Shown here: positions 18,685 through 27,965 of the stretch, one piece after another | Numbering within the stretch: position 1 is the stretch's first letter | Layout: every line of letters begins with the position of its first letter | Source: Splendidivirga corallicola | GTDB lineage: Bacteria > Bacteroidota > Bacteroidia > Cytophagales > Cyclobacteriaceae | NCBI GenBank assembly: GCA_030442035.1 | Contig: JAUJEA010000003.1 | Location: 682,001 to 746,000, forward strand | Reading direction: 5' to 3' | DNA: 64,000 bases | Made by a program: the position numbers and the translations under genes | The notes under the pieces: model-generated | Databases searched by the model: none | The model's input: the letters and a program-made list of their open reading frames with translations, nothing else | What the model was told of the DNA's origin: nothing

Positions 18685-19720
18685 CCGGAAGCGACTCTAC
18701 TGGAGCGCACAAATCATTGGCTGGTCACTCTATGCTATCTTTGGATTGGCCATCCACTCCTTATTTGATGGTTTTAATACCAACTCCCTTCTGATTCAAA
18801 TACTTGGTGCGACTCTGATGATCATTTCAACCCATATGCTTAGAATGATCATCATTCGGTATAACTATTTAAATGATTCTATCAAAAGTATCGCCTTAAA
18901 GCTTTTGGCGCTGGGTCTGCTGATATCAATAGTTGTAAATATTCTGATATCACTATTCATGATCATTGTATTGAAAATGTTCACATTTGAGCAATTCAGT
19001 ATGTCAATTTTGATGGTTTATACATTTCAATCTTTCACCATATTAATTTTATGGATAGCCCTGTATATGGGCATCCATTATTTTTGGAATTATAAAAAGG
19101 GTGAGATTGAAAAATGGAAGCTGGAGGCATCTTTGAAAAATGCGGAGCTGATTGCCTTAAAATCTCAGATAAACCCTCATTTTATATTTAACAGTCTGAA
19201 TAATATCAGAGCATTGGTTTTAGAGGATGCTGAAAAAGCCAGGGATATGATCACCCATCTTTCCACATTGCTCAGGTATTCCATACAATTTAATAACAGA
19301 GAAAAAGTATCAATCGAAGATGAAATTCAGATTGTAACGGATTATTTGAAACTGGAATCAATTCAATTGGAGGACAGGCTCTATTACCAACTCGACATTG
19401 AAAAAGATACGCTGGAATTAAAGATCCCACCTATGACTATTCAATTGTTAGTAGAGAATGCCATTAAGCACGGCATTAACACTTTACCCAAAGGTGGACA
19501 AATCCGAATTCGATCTTTCCTCGATCGAAATAAGCTTTATGTTGAAGTGATCAACACAGGAAAAATAAAAGAAAAAGCGCTTGAGAAAGGGACCGGAATA
19601 GGGATCAAAAATGCTTCCGAAAGATTGAAGCTGCTGTTCGGTAAATTATCAGACTTGAACATTAGAAATATTGCTGACAATGAAGTTGCTGCCACCTTTT
19701 CAATACCCTTAGACAATTAA
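18668..19720 (+). CDS. LytS/YehU-type membrane sensor histidine kinase
   Basis: The 350-residue protein has four membrane helices in residues 14-140. A His_kinase (PF06580) domain follows, with H-box LKSQINPHFIFNSLNNI (phospho-acceptor H171) and N-box LLVENAIKHGI. The ATP lid shows GTGIGIKNASERL. No dedicated extracytoplasmic domain is present, so the signal is probably sensed within the membrane. It is 5 bp upstream of its LytTR response regulator and overlaps the small membrane-protein gene. Confidence 0.93.
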   Translation: MNPTTNRKRLYWSAQIIGWSLYAIFGLAIHSLFDGFNTNSLLIQILGATLMIISTHMLRMIIIRYNYLNDSIKSIALKLLALGLLISIVVNILISLFMIIVLKMFTFEQFSMSILMVYTFQSFTILILWIALYMGIHYFWNYKKGEIEKWKLEASLKNAELIALKSQINPHFIFNSLNNIRALVLEDAEKARDMITHLSTLLRYSIQFNNREKVSIEDEIQIVTDYLKLESIQLEDRLYYQLDIEKDTLELKIPPMTIQLLVENAIKHGINTLPKGGQIRIRSFLDRNKLYVEVINTGKIKEKALEKGTGIGIKNASERLKLLFGKLSDLNIRNIADNEVAATFSIPLDN

Positions 19721-19725
19721 ATACT

Positions 19726-20445
19726 ATGAAGGCTATAATTATAGACGATTCTCGATTGGCAAGAAATGAGTTAAGGAGATTGCTCAAAGATTTTGATACG
19801 GTACATATTTTGGGTGAAGCTTCGAATGCCTCAGAGGCAAAAGAAAAGATAGAACAAAAAAAACCGGACTTTATTTTTTTAGATATCCAAATGCCGGGAA
19901 AAAATGGCTTTGAGCTCCTGGAAGACTTAGATTTTTTACCCGAGGTAATTTTCACAACGGCTTATGACGAATATGCATTAAAGGCTTTTGATGTTAATGC
20001 ATTGGATTATTTGGTAAAGCCAATTGAGAAGGATCGGCTTGCGGCGGCAATGAGTAAAATTGAGCAAATTCTAAGACAAAAAAATGAGCAGCTGCAAAAT
20101 AGAGATCTGTTAGGTGAAAATGATCAGGTCTTCGTAAAGGACGGAGACAAATGTTGGTTTGTAAAATTAGCTGATATAAAGCTTTTCGAAATTAATGGTA
20201 ATTATACAAGAATATATTTTGATGACATAAAACCGATGATTCCAAGAACCTTAAATTATATGGAGTCACGGTTAGATGATAAAATATTTTTCCGGGCAAA
20301 CCGCCAACAGCTCATCAATTTGAAATGGGTGGAAAGAATTGTTCCGTGGTTCAGTGGCAGTTTAAAAATTTATTTAAAAGGGGGTGATGAAGTTGAGGTT
20401 TCCAGAAGACAAACCCAAAGATTCAAGGAGTTGATGAGCTTCTGA
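19726..20445 (+). CDS. LytTR-family response regulator
   Basis: The 239-residue protein has a receiver domain with acidic pocket IIIDDS, phospho-acceptor D53 in FIFLDIQMPGKNG, and the conserved KP of YLVKPIEKDRL. A LytTR DNA-binding domain (about 135-237) follows, with EINGNYTRIYFD and FFRANRQQLINLKWV. It forms a two-component pair with the preceding kinase. Target genes are unknown; the coupled hydrolase is an obvious candidate for feedback or output. Confidence 0.95.
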   Translation: MKAIIIDDSRLARNELRRLLKDFDTVHILGEASNASEAKEKIEQKKPDFIFLDIQMPGKNGFELLEDLDFLPEVIFTTAYDEYALKAFDVNALDYLVKPIEKDRLAAAMSKIEQILRQKNEQLQNRDLLGENDQVFVKDGDKCWFVKLADIKLFEINGNYTRIYFDDIKPMIPRTLNYMESRLDDKIFFRANRQQLINLKWVERIVPWFSGSLKIYLKGGDEVEVSRRQTQRFKELMSF

Positions 20446-20466
20446 AAGTCTATGTTTAGAATGACT

Positions 20467-23400
20467 TCATATTGATTCAAGTGTTTGCATAGCCTCATGG
20501 ACTGTTAATATCTCATGCACAGTTAATATCAATCGTTTTTTATGTTCACGTAACTTGCACTTTTTGGGATGAGATTGCACGTAACTTAATATTTTTCCAA
20601 AGATATCTGATTTATAATAAGCCTCATTTTCGGATTCAACCAGATAACACTTCATATTCTCATTTTTAAGCATGAGCTTTTCAAATCCCAGTGATTCAGC
20701 TAACCAACGTAACTTAACTGTTTCAACAAGATCTTCAACAGGTTCAGGTAATGGACCAAACCTATCCTTCAGCATACCAATGAATTTCTCCAGTTCATCC
20801 TCATTATCGATATTATCCAGCTTAGAATACAGGTTCAACCTTTCAGAAATATTCTTTACGTATTCTTCAGGAATAAGAATTTCAAGATCCGTTTCAATGG
20901 AGCAGTCCTGTACAAGAACCTTGGTTTGTTCGGTTAATTCCTTGGCAAAAAGCTCCTTGAATTCGGTTTCTTTTAAATCTTGTATGGCCTCATCCAATAT
21001 TTTGTGATAAGTATCAAACCCCAGATCGGTGATAAAGCCACTTTGCTCAGCACCCAGCAGATTTCCCGCTCCTCGAATATCCAAATCACGCATGGCTACC
21101 TTAAACCCATCACCTAATTCAGAAAATTCTTCCAAAGTAGTCAATCTTTTTCTGGCATCGGAAGTCAGTCCAATTGTTGGAGGGGAAAGTAAATAACAAA
21201 AGGCTTTGCGATTTGATCTACCAACACGTCCTCTCATTTGATGAAGATCCGACATCCCAAACATGTGTGCCTGATTGATAATGATCGTATTGGCATTGGG
21301 TATATCAAGACCTGATTCAATAATGTTCGTGGACACCAATACCTCATACTCCCCCTCAATAAATTTCAGCATGACTTTTTCCAGCTTCGAACCTTCCATT
21401 TGACCGTGGGCTACGCCGATCCTGGCATCGGGTACCAGCTTTAGAATGATATTAGCTACTTCCTCAATATCTTTAACTCGATTGTGCACAAAGAAAACCT
21501 GGCCACCTCTCCTTAATTCAAAGCTGATGGCATCTCTGATAATGACCTCATTAAAGGTATGGACCTCGGTGGTAACCGGTTGTCTGTTAGGTGGGGCCGT
21601 TGCGATAATACTTAGGTCCCGTGCTCCCATCAGAGAAAAGTGTAGTGTCCTTGGAATGGGAGTGGCTGTCAAAGTTAATACATCTACATTGACCCGCATC
21701 TCTTTAAGTTTCTCCTTTACTTTAACACCAAATTTTTGCTCCTCATCAATAACCATCAAACCCAAATCTTTGAACTTTACATCCTTATTTACGATTCGAT
21801 GGGTTCCGATCAGGATATCCACTTTTCCCTCTTCTACTTCTTTCAGGATTTCTTTAATGGCTTTGGCGGATTTAAAACGATTGATGTATTCTATCTTTAC
21901 CGGGAAATTGGCAAGCCTTTCCTGAAAAGTGTGGTAATGTTGCATGGCTAAAATGGTGGTCGGCACCAAAATTGCGACTTGTTTATTGTCACACACTGAT
22001 TTGAAAGCCCCCCTTATCGCTACTTCGGTTTTACCAAAACCTACGTCTCCGCATACCAATCGATCCATGGGATGTGCCTGTTCCATATCGAATTTCACAT
22101 CACTGGTAGCCTTAGCCTGATCGGGGGTATCTTCATATATAAAGGATGATTCAAGTTCCGCTTGTAGAAAACTATCATGGCTAAAAGAAAAACCCGGGCT
22201 GGCTTTTCTTTTCGCGTAGAGGTTAATGAGATCCTTGGCAATATCCTTGACCTTACGTTTTGCCTTTTTCTTTTTATTCTCCCATTCCTGGCTCCCCAAT
22301 TTGCTGATAAGCGGAGGGGCGCCTTCCTTACCACTGTATTTGGAAATTTTATGTAAAGAGTGAATACTAACGTAAAGAAGGTCATCATCCCGATAGACCA
22401 GGCGGATGGCCTCTTGCTCGTTCCCTCCAACATCAACTTTTTCAAGTCCCGCAAATCTACCTATCCCGTAATCAATATGGACGACGAAATCGCCTGGTTG
22501 CAGAGAACGCAATTCACGAAGTGTTAACGCTTTTGATTTGGAATGCTGGCTCTTTGTTTTGTATCTGTGAAAGCGATCGAATAGCTGATGATCGGTATAG
22601 CATGCAATAGCCCTCGTTTGGTCAATAAAACCAGCTCGCAAACTGATCGGAAGGCTTTGAAACTCGAGTAATGGATCAAGTTCTTCAAAGATTAACCGAA
22701 GTCTTTCCAACTGTTTTGCCGAGTCCGCTGCAATAACATTGGTAATGGACTTAGACTGATTTTCATTTAGATTTTCAACAAGTAATTCAAAATTCTTGTT
22801 AAATGAAGGCTGAGCTTCTGTCTCAAAATTGAATACTTCTTCAGTTGCAAAAGAAAATCGATTACCAAATTCTATTTTCACATAGGGATCCAAGCCATTA
22901 TTAAAGGATTCCTTGGTTTCGAAAAGTACTTCAGGATTGGAGATAACCTGTGTGTCGTCAGAGCTTTCCATGATCGATGCAAAGCTTTCCCTGGCCCGTT
23001 CAAAATATTTTTCAACCGTATCCAGACACTGCTCATAGTCCTTGATCCATATCTTAGTGTTTCTCGGAAGAAATTTCAGGAATGATTCCCTCTTTTCATA
23101 TAACAGCTTGGTTTGGACATTCGGGATGATGTTAATTTCCTTTACTTCTCCTTCCGAGAGCTGACTTACCGGATCGAAAGTCCGAATACTTTCCACCTCA
23201 TTACCAAATAGCTCCAGCCTGTAAGGCAGATCATGCGCATAGGAATAAATATCAATAATTCCCCCTCTCACAGCAAACTGTCCGGCTTCATAAACAAAGT
23301 CAGTTTTTTCAAAATCATATGTGCTGAGTAGCTCACTCAGAAATTCAATATCTATTTGTTCGCCTATCTTGGCAGAAAAAGTATTTTTAGTCAGTGCCTT

Positions 23401-23811
23401 TTTATCAATTACCGTTTCAGTCAACGCCTCCGGATAGGTAACGATCAGTTCGCCCGATGCCGCTTTATGAATGATACGGTTTAAGATTTCAGCCCGCATC
23501 AGGATATTTGCATTCTCCGTTTCATCAAAGAGATAAGGACGTTTGTAAGATGTTGGAAAAAGGAGCACTTCTTTGTCTCCTAACAAATTCTGAAGATCAT
23601 TATGAAAATAGGCTGCTTCCTCCTTGTCATGGAGAATAAAGAGATGATTTTGATGGTTGATCCCAAATAGACTTGCTGCTACAACGGCATCCTGACTGCC
23701 CACAAGACCCTTGAGCTGAATTTGAATTCCCTCATTCACTTTGATCTTATCAGCAATTGTTTGGATGATGCTGTCTTCTTTATATAACCTAAGAAAATCT
23801 TTAACTTTCAA
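20467..23811 (-). CDS. mfd: Transcription-repair coupling factor Mfd
   Basis: Mfd pushes stalled RNA polymerase off damaged DNA and recruits UvrA. At 1114 residues it is full length. The N-terminal UvrB-like region comes first, and the RNA-polymerase-interacting domain is near LRSLQPGDFVVHIDYGIGRF. The translocase follows, with Walker A GDVGFGKTEVA (about residue 587), DEEQ box VIDEEQKFGV and TLTATPIPRTL. QMRGRVGRS marks motif VI, and a C-terminal TRCF domain ends the protein. It is monocistronic and convergent with the LytTR gene (21-bp gap). Confidence 0.97.
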   Translation of the reverse strand: MKVKDFLRLYKEDSIIQTIADKIKVNEGIQIQLKGLVGSQDAVVAASLFGINHQNHLFILHDKEEAAYFHNDLQNLLGDKEVLLFPTSYKRPYLFDETENANILMRAEILNRIIHKAASGELIVTYPEALTETVIDKKALTKNTFSAKIGEQIDIEFLSELLSTYDFEKTDFVYEAGQFAVRGGIIDIYSYAHDLPYRLELFGNEVESIRTFDPVSQLSEGEVKEINIIPNVQTKLLYEKRESFLKFLPRNTKIWIKDYEQCLDTVEKYFERARESFASIMESSDDTQVISNPEVLFETKESFNNGLDPYVKIEFGNRFSFATEEVFNFETEAQPSFNKNFELLVENLNENQSKSITNVIAADSAKQLERLRLIFEELDPLLEFQSLPISLRAGFIDQTRAIACYTDHQLFDRFHRYKTKSQHSKSKALTLRELRSLQPGDFVVHIDYGIGRFAGLEKVDVGGNEQEAIRLVYRDDDLLYVSIHSLHKISKYSGKEGAPPLISKLGSQEWENKKKKAKRKVKDIAKDLINLYAKRKASPGFSFSHDSFLQAELESSFIYEDTPDQAKATSDVKFDMEQAHPMDRLVCGDVGFGKTEVAIRGAFKSVCDNKQVAILVPTTILAMQHYHTFQERLANFPVKIEYINRFKSAKAIKEILKEVEEGKVDILIGTHRIVNKDVKFKDLGLMVIDEEQKFGVKVKEKLKEMRVNVDVLTLTATPIPRTLHFSLMGARDLSIIATAPPNRQPVTTEVHTFNEVIIRDAISFELRRGGQVFFVHNRVKDIEEVANIILKLVPDARIGVAHGQMEGSKLEKVMLKFIEGEYEVLVSTNIIESGLDIPNANTIIINQAHMFGMSDLHQMRGRVGRSNRKAFCYLLSPPTIGLTSDARKRLTTLEEFSELGDGFKVAMRDLDIRGAGNLLGAEQSGFITDLGFDTYHKILDEAIQDLKETEFKELFAKELTEQTKVLVQDCSIETDLEILIPEEYVKNISERLNLYSKLDNIDNEDELEKFIGMLKDRFGPLPEPVEDLVETVKLRWLAESLGFEKLMLKNENMKCYLVESENEAYYKSDIFGKILSYVQSHPKKCKLREHKKRLILTVHEILTVHEAMQTLESI

Positions 23812-24039
23812 AATGATAAATTTACCAACTAGACCCTAATTTTTGAGATGGCCAACTGAAACAATAAAGTGTTGTTTTCGTGAAATTTAAAGCCCCAAAA
23901 CTACTAATAATTTATTAGTATGATCACCAATGTAGAGAAGGAAATTTTCAATAAATCAGCATAAATGAAAAAATATTTATAAATTAAAAAGAACTAAGTA
24001 AAAGCGATTCTGTTTATATATTATCCGGTAATCCAAGAT

Positions 24040-24675
24040 ATGTTAGGCAAGAGAGAGGAAAATATTCAGAAACAAAAGGGATATCCATCCCTTGGGAAAA
24101 TTGAGCGATTGCATCCGTACAAGATGTTGGCTTTTCTGGGTATGGTTATTAGTTTTCTTATACTGGCCTTCATGATCATCGCCTTCCTGATCAGCAAGCC
24201 TGAAATAGCAGATAATGAAAGTTTTTCTTTTCCCAAGCCGCTCATCATAGGAATGGTTCTGATTCTTCTTTCCACGCTTAGTATTTCCAGGCTTTTACCT
24301 TCTTTCGAAAGCGAGAATATCAGAAGGATGTTCAATTCCTTGGTTGCAACTTCAATATTGGCCCTTCTCTTTGTTGGTTGCCAGTTGTTAGGTTGGTTGC
24401 AGCTTGAGCAAAATGGACCTGATATTTTTCAAGATCCTTCTATTGCCTTTTTATACATAATTTTCGGATTACATGCAGCGCATTTGGTCACCGGTTTGTC
24501 ATTTCTGACTTACTTTCTAATCTACACGTTTAATCTAAACAAGGATCCGGTTAGATCGCTCATTGCTGTTACCAATCCATATCAAAGAGTAAAAATCGAA
24601 ATGTTCGTAGCATTCTGGTATTTCTTCAACTTCTTCTGGATGGTAATGTTTTTCTTCATGCTCTTTACGTTCTAA
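24040..24675 (+). CDS. Cytochrome c oxidase subunit III-like protein
   Basis: A 211-residue integral membrane protein with about five helices, like the shorter bacterial COX3/CyoC form. Typical stretches are PSIAFLYIIFGLHAAHLVTG with the conserved His residues, and VEMF-like IEMFVAFWYFFNFFWMVMFF at the end. It stands alone: no COX1, COX2 or haem O synthase lies nearby. It may be an extra or specialised subunit III. There is a 228-bp gap upstream with no clear feature. Confidence 0.8.
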   Translation: MLGKREENIQKQKGYPSLGKIERLHPYKMLAFLGMVISFLILAFMIIAFLISKPEIADNESFSFPKPLIIGMVLILLSTLSISRLLPSFESENIRRMFNSLVATSILALLFVGCQLLGWLQLEQNGPDIFQDPSIAFLYIIFGLHAAHLVTGLSFLTYFLIYTFNLNKDPVRSLIAVTNPYQRVKIEMFVAFWYFFNFFWMVMFFFMLFTF

Positions 24676-24707
24676 AGTAATTGCACAGAGAAAATCAGCA
24701 AAATAAC

Positions 24708-25265
24708 TTACCACTCTTCCAGTAATTCCTCTATAGCTTCCATTTTTGATCCGGAGTATTTTCCTGATGTGGCATGAACAATATTGCCTTCTTTGTCCAG
24801 CACAAAGAAATAAGGAGTGTCTTTCCTTTCAAAATCTAATGCCTCCTTGTATTTTTTTAGTTCTCCCTTGTAAAACATGATATGTGGTATTAGTTTGGGG
24901 TCTGTTTTACTCCGCATCTTTTTCATGGCCACTTTATAAGCTGCTTTTTTGGCACCGGTGAACATAGGAATAAAGTACACATTGACATCATATCCTGTTG
25001 TAAAAAGTCCGGGTGTTGATGGCTTATGGATGAAAGTTTGGTAAACCGGGTTAAACCAGGATTTTAGTTCATCCTCTGACTTCTTGGAATAAGCCATACC
25101 GATCAGTGTGAACTTTCCTTTTGTATTATTTGGGATGTTGATTTGTTGGTTGGTAAGCGTTTCACCTTCTATGTATGGAAACGGTTTACCTTTTTGGGCT
25201 TTGGCTAAAAGGGACACAGCAACGATCATCGTTGCTGTGCCTAATATTTTAGTATATAAGTTCAT
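24708..25265 (-). CDS. Exported thioredoxin-fold protein (ATP10-like)
   Basis: The 185-residue protein has a signal peptide (to about AKAQ at residue 24). The domain begins with a redox-protein-like segment (GKFTLIGMAYSKKSEDELKSW) and ends with YFFVLDKEGNIVHATSGKYS, the usual C-terminal strand pair of thioredoxin folds. There is no CxxC, so disulfide chemistry is unlikely. The LIGMAYSKKSE segment recalls the ATP10 assembly-factor family; this is a weak resemblance. The COX3-like gene beside it, convergent, may be a functional clue. Confidence 0.55.
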   Translation of the reverse strand: MNLYTKILGTATMIVAVSLLAKAQKGKPFPYIEGETLTNQQINIPNNTKGKFTLIGMAYSKKSEDELKSWFNPVYQTFIHKPSTPGLFTTGYDVNVYFIPMFTGAKKAAYKVAMKKMRSKTDPKLIPHIMFYKGELKKYKEALDFERKDTPYFFVLDKEGNIVHATSGKYSGSKMEAIEELLEEW

Positions 25266-25393
25266 TATCCATAGTTTTTTCCCTTAACGCTTTAACCCCT
25301 TCCGCTCGTATATAGACAATGAAAATTAAATTTACATCTTCCGTTAAGAGTTTTGCCTGATAATATTGTTTATCTCAACAATTGAAAAATTGA

Positions 25394-25942
25394 CTAGTTA
25401 AGTTTTGAAAGACCCTCCTTATTGACTGCCAAGCTTTTCAAACTATTTGCCATCTTCAAGTTTTTACTCGACAATACAGAGTAGTTGATCTCGAATTTCA
25501 GTTTTTGGCTGCTATCAACCATAAAGCTGATACAAGCACCTTCCTCATAGAGCCCTTTCTTCTCAGTCACCACCATCACCGGTTTATTGCCCGTTTGTTC
25601 CAGTACCTTTGCAAGGCTTGAACTTTTTAATTGAGGAATAAACAGAATTTGGCTGCTATTCAAATCGTCCGTTATTTTTAATTGCTTAACAACGATACTC
25701 TTTCCGGCAATTTTTCTGTTTTGCGTAACGGCCTCAAGCGTATTGACAATTTTGGAACTTCCCAGTACACCAATCGTAAACTGATCGCTGTTCACAGGCC
25801 ACTCTGAATATTTGGCAAAATTGTAAATAAACAAGGAATATGCCTTATAGACATCCGTTTGGGCCTGACACTCGTTCCGAAGGCCGCTAAGCGCCACCAG
25901 GCAGGCGCATAATGTTATTTTAAAAGTCATCTTCAAATTCAT
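25394..25942 (-). CDS. YfiR-like (DUF4154) periplasmic protein
   Basis: The 182-residue exported protein has a signal peptide ending near CQAQ, then the YfiR/DUF4154 fold. Family signs are KAYSLFIYNFAKYSEWP, FTIGVLGSSKIV, ILFIPQLKSSSL, and a C-terminal ACISFMVDSSQKLKFEINYSVLSSKNLKMANSLKSLA. In Pseudomonas, YfiR holds a membrane diguanylate cyclase inactive; in Bacteroidota such proteins lie near HAMP/PAS sensors. Here there is no adjacent sensor. A second, diverged copy lies at 38061 beside one. Confidence 0.88.
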   Translation of the reverse strand: MNLKMTFKITLCACLVALSGLRNECQAQTDVYKAYSLFIYNFAKYSEWPVNSDQFTIGVLGSSKIVNTLEAVTQNRKIAGKSIVVKQLKITDDLNSSQILFIPQLKSSSLAKVLEQTGNKPVMVVTEKKGLYEEGACISFMVDSSQKLKFEINYSVLSSKNLKMANSLKSLAVNKEGLSKLN

Positions 25943-26147
25943 ATTTAGGAGCTTTTAGTTATTCAAAACACTTTCTTAACATCCCTGAAATATTGGTTTT
26001 GTTATATGTTAATACTTCAATCATGGAATAGGTAAACCTTTTAAGCATTGGAACTATAAAAAAATCCTTAAACAATTGTTATAAAATATCAGGATTTTTA
26101 AAATCTGTAACTCAACTTGTTTCAAGTCTTTTTTAACATCAATTTCT
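25943..26147. other. Upstream region of the YfiR-like gene
   Basis: About 200 bp of AT-rich DNA between the terminator at 26148 and the YfiR-like start. It should contain the promoter of that gene. I could not identify a clear -7 element. Confidence 0.3.
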
Positions 26148-26182
26148 AAAAAAACATGTTGCCAAAAAAAGGTGGCAACATG
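26148..26182 (-). terminator. Strong intrinsic terminator (minus strand) with no intact gene upstream
   Basis: A perfect 10-bp stem, CATGTTGCCA (26155-26164) with TGGCAACATG (26173-26182), has an 8-nt loop. On the minus strand it is followed by seven U (26148-26154). It would end a transcript coming from about 26.3-26.6 kb, where only a decayed ORF is seen. Confidence 0.8.
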
Positions 26183-26321
26183 CTGTTACACCTGTTATTT
26201 TAATGATTCTTTATTGTGATCAGCAACGCATGCTAGATTACCCCGAACTACAAACGTAACTATATTGTCAGCGCTGACCGCGCGCTACTCTTAGTAAACA
26301 TTACACACGCAAAGTGTTTTT

Positions 26322-26577
26322 TTATTTTACAATAATCTTGAGGTCGATGATATAGATTTCCGGTGTGACACAATCAAATCCTGGAATTGTACAATTTTGC
26401 AACATGATTCAGAAATTCTGACGGAATAATTTTTTCAATGATTATGGTGCCTTTCTCTTCCACCCCTCGTTTATTTGCTTTTTTGTATTTTCGTTACAGT
26501 CGTAGGACATAAAAATGTTGATCTTCTTGAACTTTTTAGAAAAGAAAGAAGCATTATACCAACATATTTGACATATT
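26322..26577 (-). pseudogene. Decayed ORF of unknown family (at least two frame changes)
   Basis: Three overlapping minus-strand frames give protein-like segments in order. An upstream segment contains FSKKFKKINIFMSYDC. A middle segment contains EKIIPSEFLNHVAKLY and ends at a stop at 26374. A last segment contains CVTPEIYIIDLKIIVK and ends at a stop at 26322. No single frame runs through. The order, spacing and the strong terminator 140 bp downstream suggest a broken gene rather than chance. I do not recognise the family. Its 5' part reaches into the promoter region of the SDR gene. Confidence 0.4.
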
Positions 26578-26596
26578 CTTAAAGTGCTCGAACAAT

Positions 26597-27355
26597 ATGA
26601 AAATTGATTTGACCAATAAAAAAGTACTGATTACGGGAGCTTCCAGAGGCATTGGTAAGGCAATAACCGAACAAATGGCAGAGGCCGGGGCCACAGTAGC
26701 CATTCACTATTTTAAAAATGACACGGTCGCCAATGATCTTGCCAAGAAACTCAGCAATGGTTGTCAACCGTTTGGTGCAGATTTGGCCAATCCATCTGAA
26801 GTAACAAAGCTTTTTGATAACGTTATCGAATCATTTGGTGACCTGGATATTTTGATAAACAATGCAGGTATTGCACTTCAATCACCTATTGGAACAAAAG
26901 ATGATCAATGGTTAGATGACTGGCAAACTACATTACGTGTGAATCTGGATGCCTGTGCATTACTTTGCAAAAAAGCCTTGGAGTTATTTTCAATGAAGCA
27001 AAAAGGAAAAATTATTAACATAAGTTCCAGGGCTGCTTTTAGGGGGGATACGGCAGACTATATGGCTTATGCGGCTTCTAAGGGAGGTATGGTAGCGCTT
27101 ACAAGGTCCATTGCAAGGGCCTACGGAAAATTTGGCATCACCGCTTTCAATATTGCACCAGGTTTTACAAGAACGGATATGGCTCAGAGCTTTATTGACC
27201 AATACGGAGAGGATTTTGCTCTTCGGGGAGTGGCGTTGGACAGATTAACGGAACCTAAAGATATTGCACCGATGGTTGTATTCCTTGCAAGCGGTTTGGC
27301 AGATCATGCCACGGGATGTACAATAGACATCAATGCAGCTAGCTATGTACATTAA
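26597..27355 (+). CDS. Short-chain dehydrogenase/reductase (FabG-like)
   Basis: The 252-residue NAD(P)-dependent oxidoreductase has the classical SDR layout: cofactor motif TGASRGIG (13-20), NNAG in ILINNAGIALQ, catalytic Ser in IINISSRAAF, YxxxK in YAASKGG, and the C-terminal TGCTIDINAASYV. The substrate cannot be assigned; FabG-type 3-oxoacyl reduction is one possibility, but no other fatty-acid synthesis gene is nearby. tag follows 36 bp later on the same strand. Confidence 0.92.
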   Translation: MKIDLTNKKVLITGASRGIGKAITEQMAEAGATVAIHYFKNDTVANDLAKKLSNGCQPFGADLANPSEVTKLFDNVIESFGDLDILINNAGIALQSPIGTKDDQWLDDWQTTLRVNLDACALLCKKALELFSMKQKGKIINISSRAAFRGDTADYMAYAASKGGMVALTRSIARAYGKFGITAFNIAPGFTRTDMAQSFIDQYGEDFALRGVALDRLTEPKDIAPMVVFLASGLADHATGCTIDINAASYVH

Positions 27356-27391
27356 AGATATTTTGAAGATGACGAATGATATTGATGAATT

Positions 27392-27955
27392 ATGAAAAGA
27401 TGCAAATGGGCTGAAGACCAATTTGAAGATTATATAAAATATCACGACGAAGAATGGGGTGTCCCTGTTCATGATGATCGGATTCATTTTGAGTTCCTGA
27501 TTCTGGAGGGAGCTCAAGCGGGTTTGAGTTGGAGTACCATTTTGCAGAAACGCGAAGGATATAAAAGAGCTTTTGCCAACTTTGATTTCAACAAGGTAGC
27601 ATCCTTTGACGAGAATCGAATTCAGGAATTGATCGGAGATCCGGGAATTATCAGAAACAAACTGAAGATAAGGTCAGCTGTCACCAATGCCGAGGCATTC
27701 ATTAAAGTGTGTGAGGAGTTTGGAAGTTTTGATAAATACATCTGGTCATTTGTAGGAAACAAACCTATTGTTAATAAGTGGAAGTCACTTAAGGATGTCC
27801 CGGCCACTACGAAAGAATCTGATGCATTAAGCAAAGATTTGAAGAAACGGGGATTTAAATTTGTGGGAAGTACAATAATGTATGCCTATATGCAGGCAGT
27901 GGGGATGGTGAATGATCACACTACAGATTGTTTCAGATATCGGGAATGTACTTAG
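27392..27955 (+). CDS. tag: DNA-3-methyladenine glycosylase I
   Basis: Tag removes 3-methyladenine from alkylated DNA. The 187-residue length is normal. Zinc-ligand positions are present: C4 and H18 at the N-terminus (RCKWAED...YHDEEWG) and the C-terminal NDHTTDCF with His and Cys. The core FEFLILEGAQAGLSWSTIL is characteristic. It probably shares a transcript with the SDR gene and converges with the acyl-CoA ligase gene, with a 10-bp gap. Confidence 0.95.
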   Translation: MKRCKWAEDQFEDYIKYHDEEWGVPVHDDRIHFEFLILEGAQAGLSWSTILQKREGYKRAFANFDFNKVASFDENRIQELIGDPGIIRNKLKIRSAVTNAEAFIKVCEEFGSFDKYIWSFVGNKPIVNKWKSLKDVPATTKESDALSKDLKKRGFKFVGSTIMYAYMQAVGMVNDHTTDCFRYRECT

Positions 27956-27965
27956 CTGTCTTTAA

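Noticed and set aside
26270-26286. GC-rich AGCGC/GCGCT mini-hairpin in an otherwise AT-rich gap
   Set aside because: Five base pairs only and no clear context; too small to call a feature.
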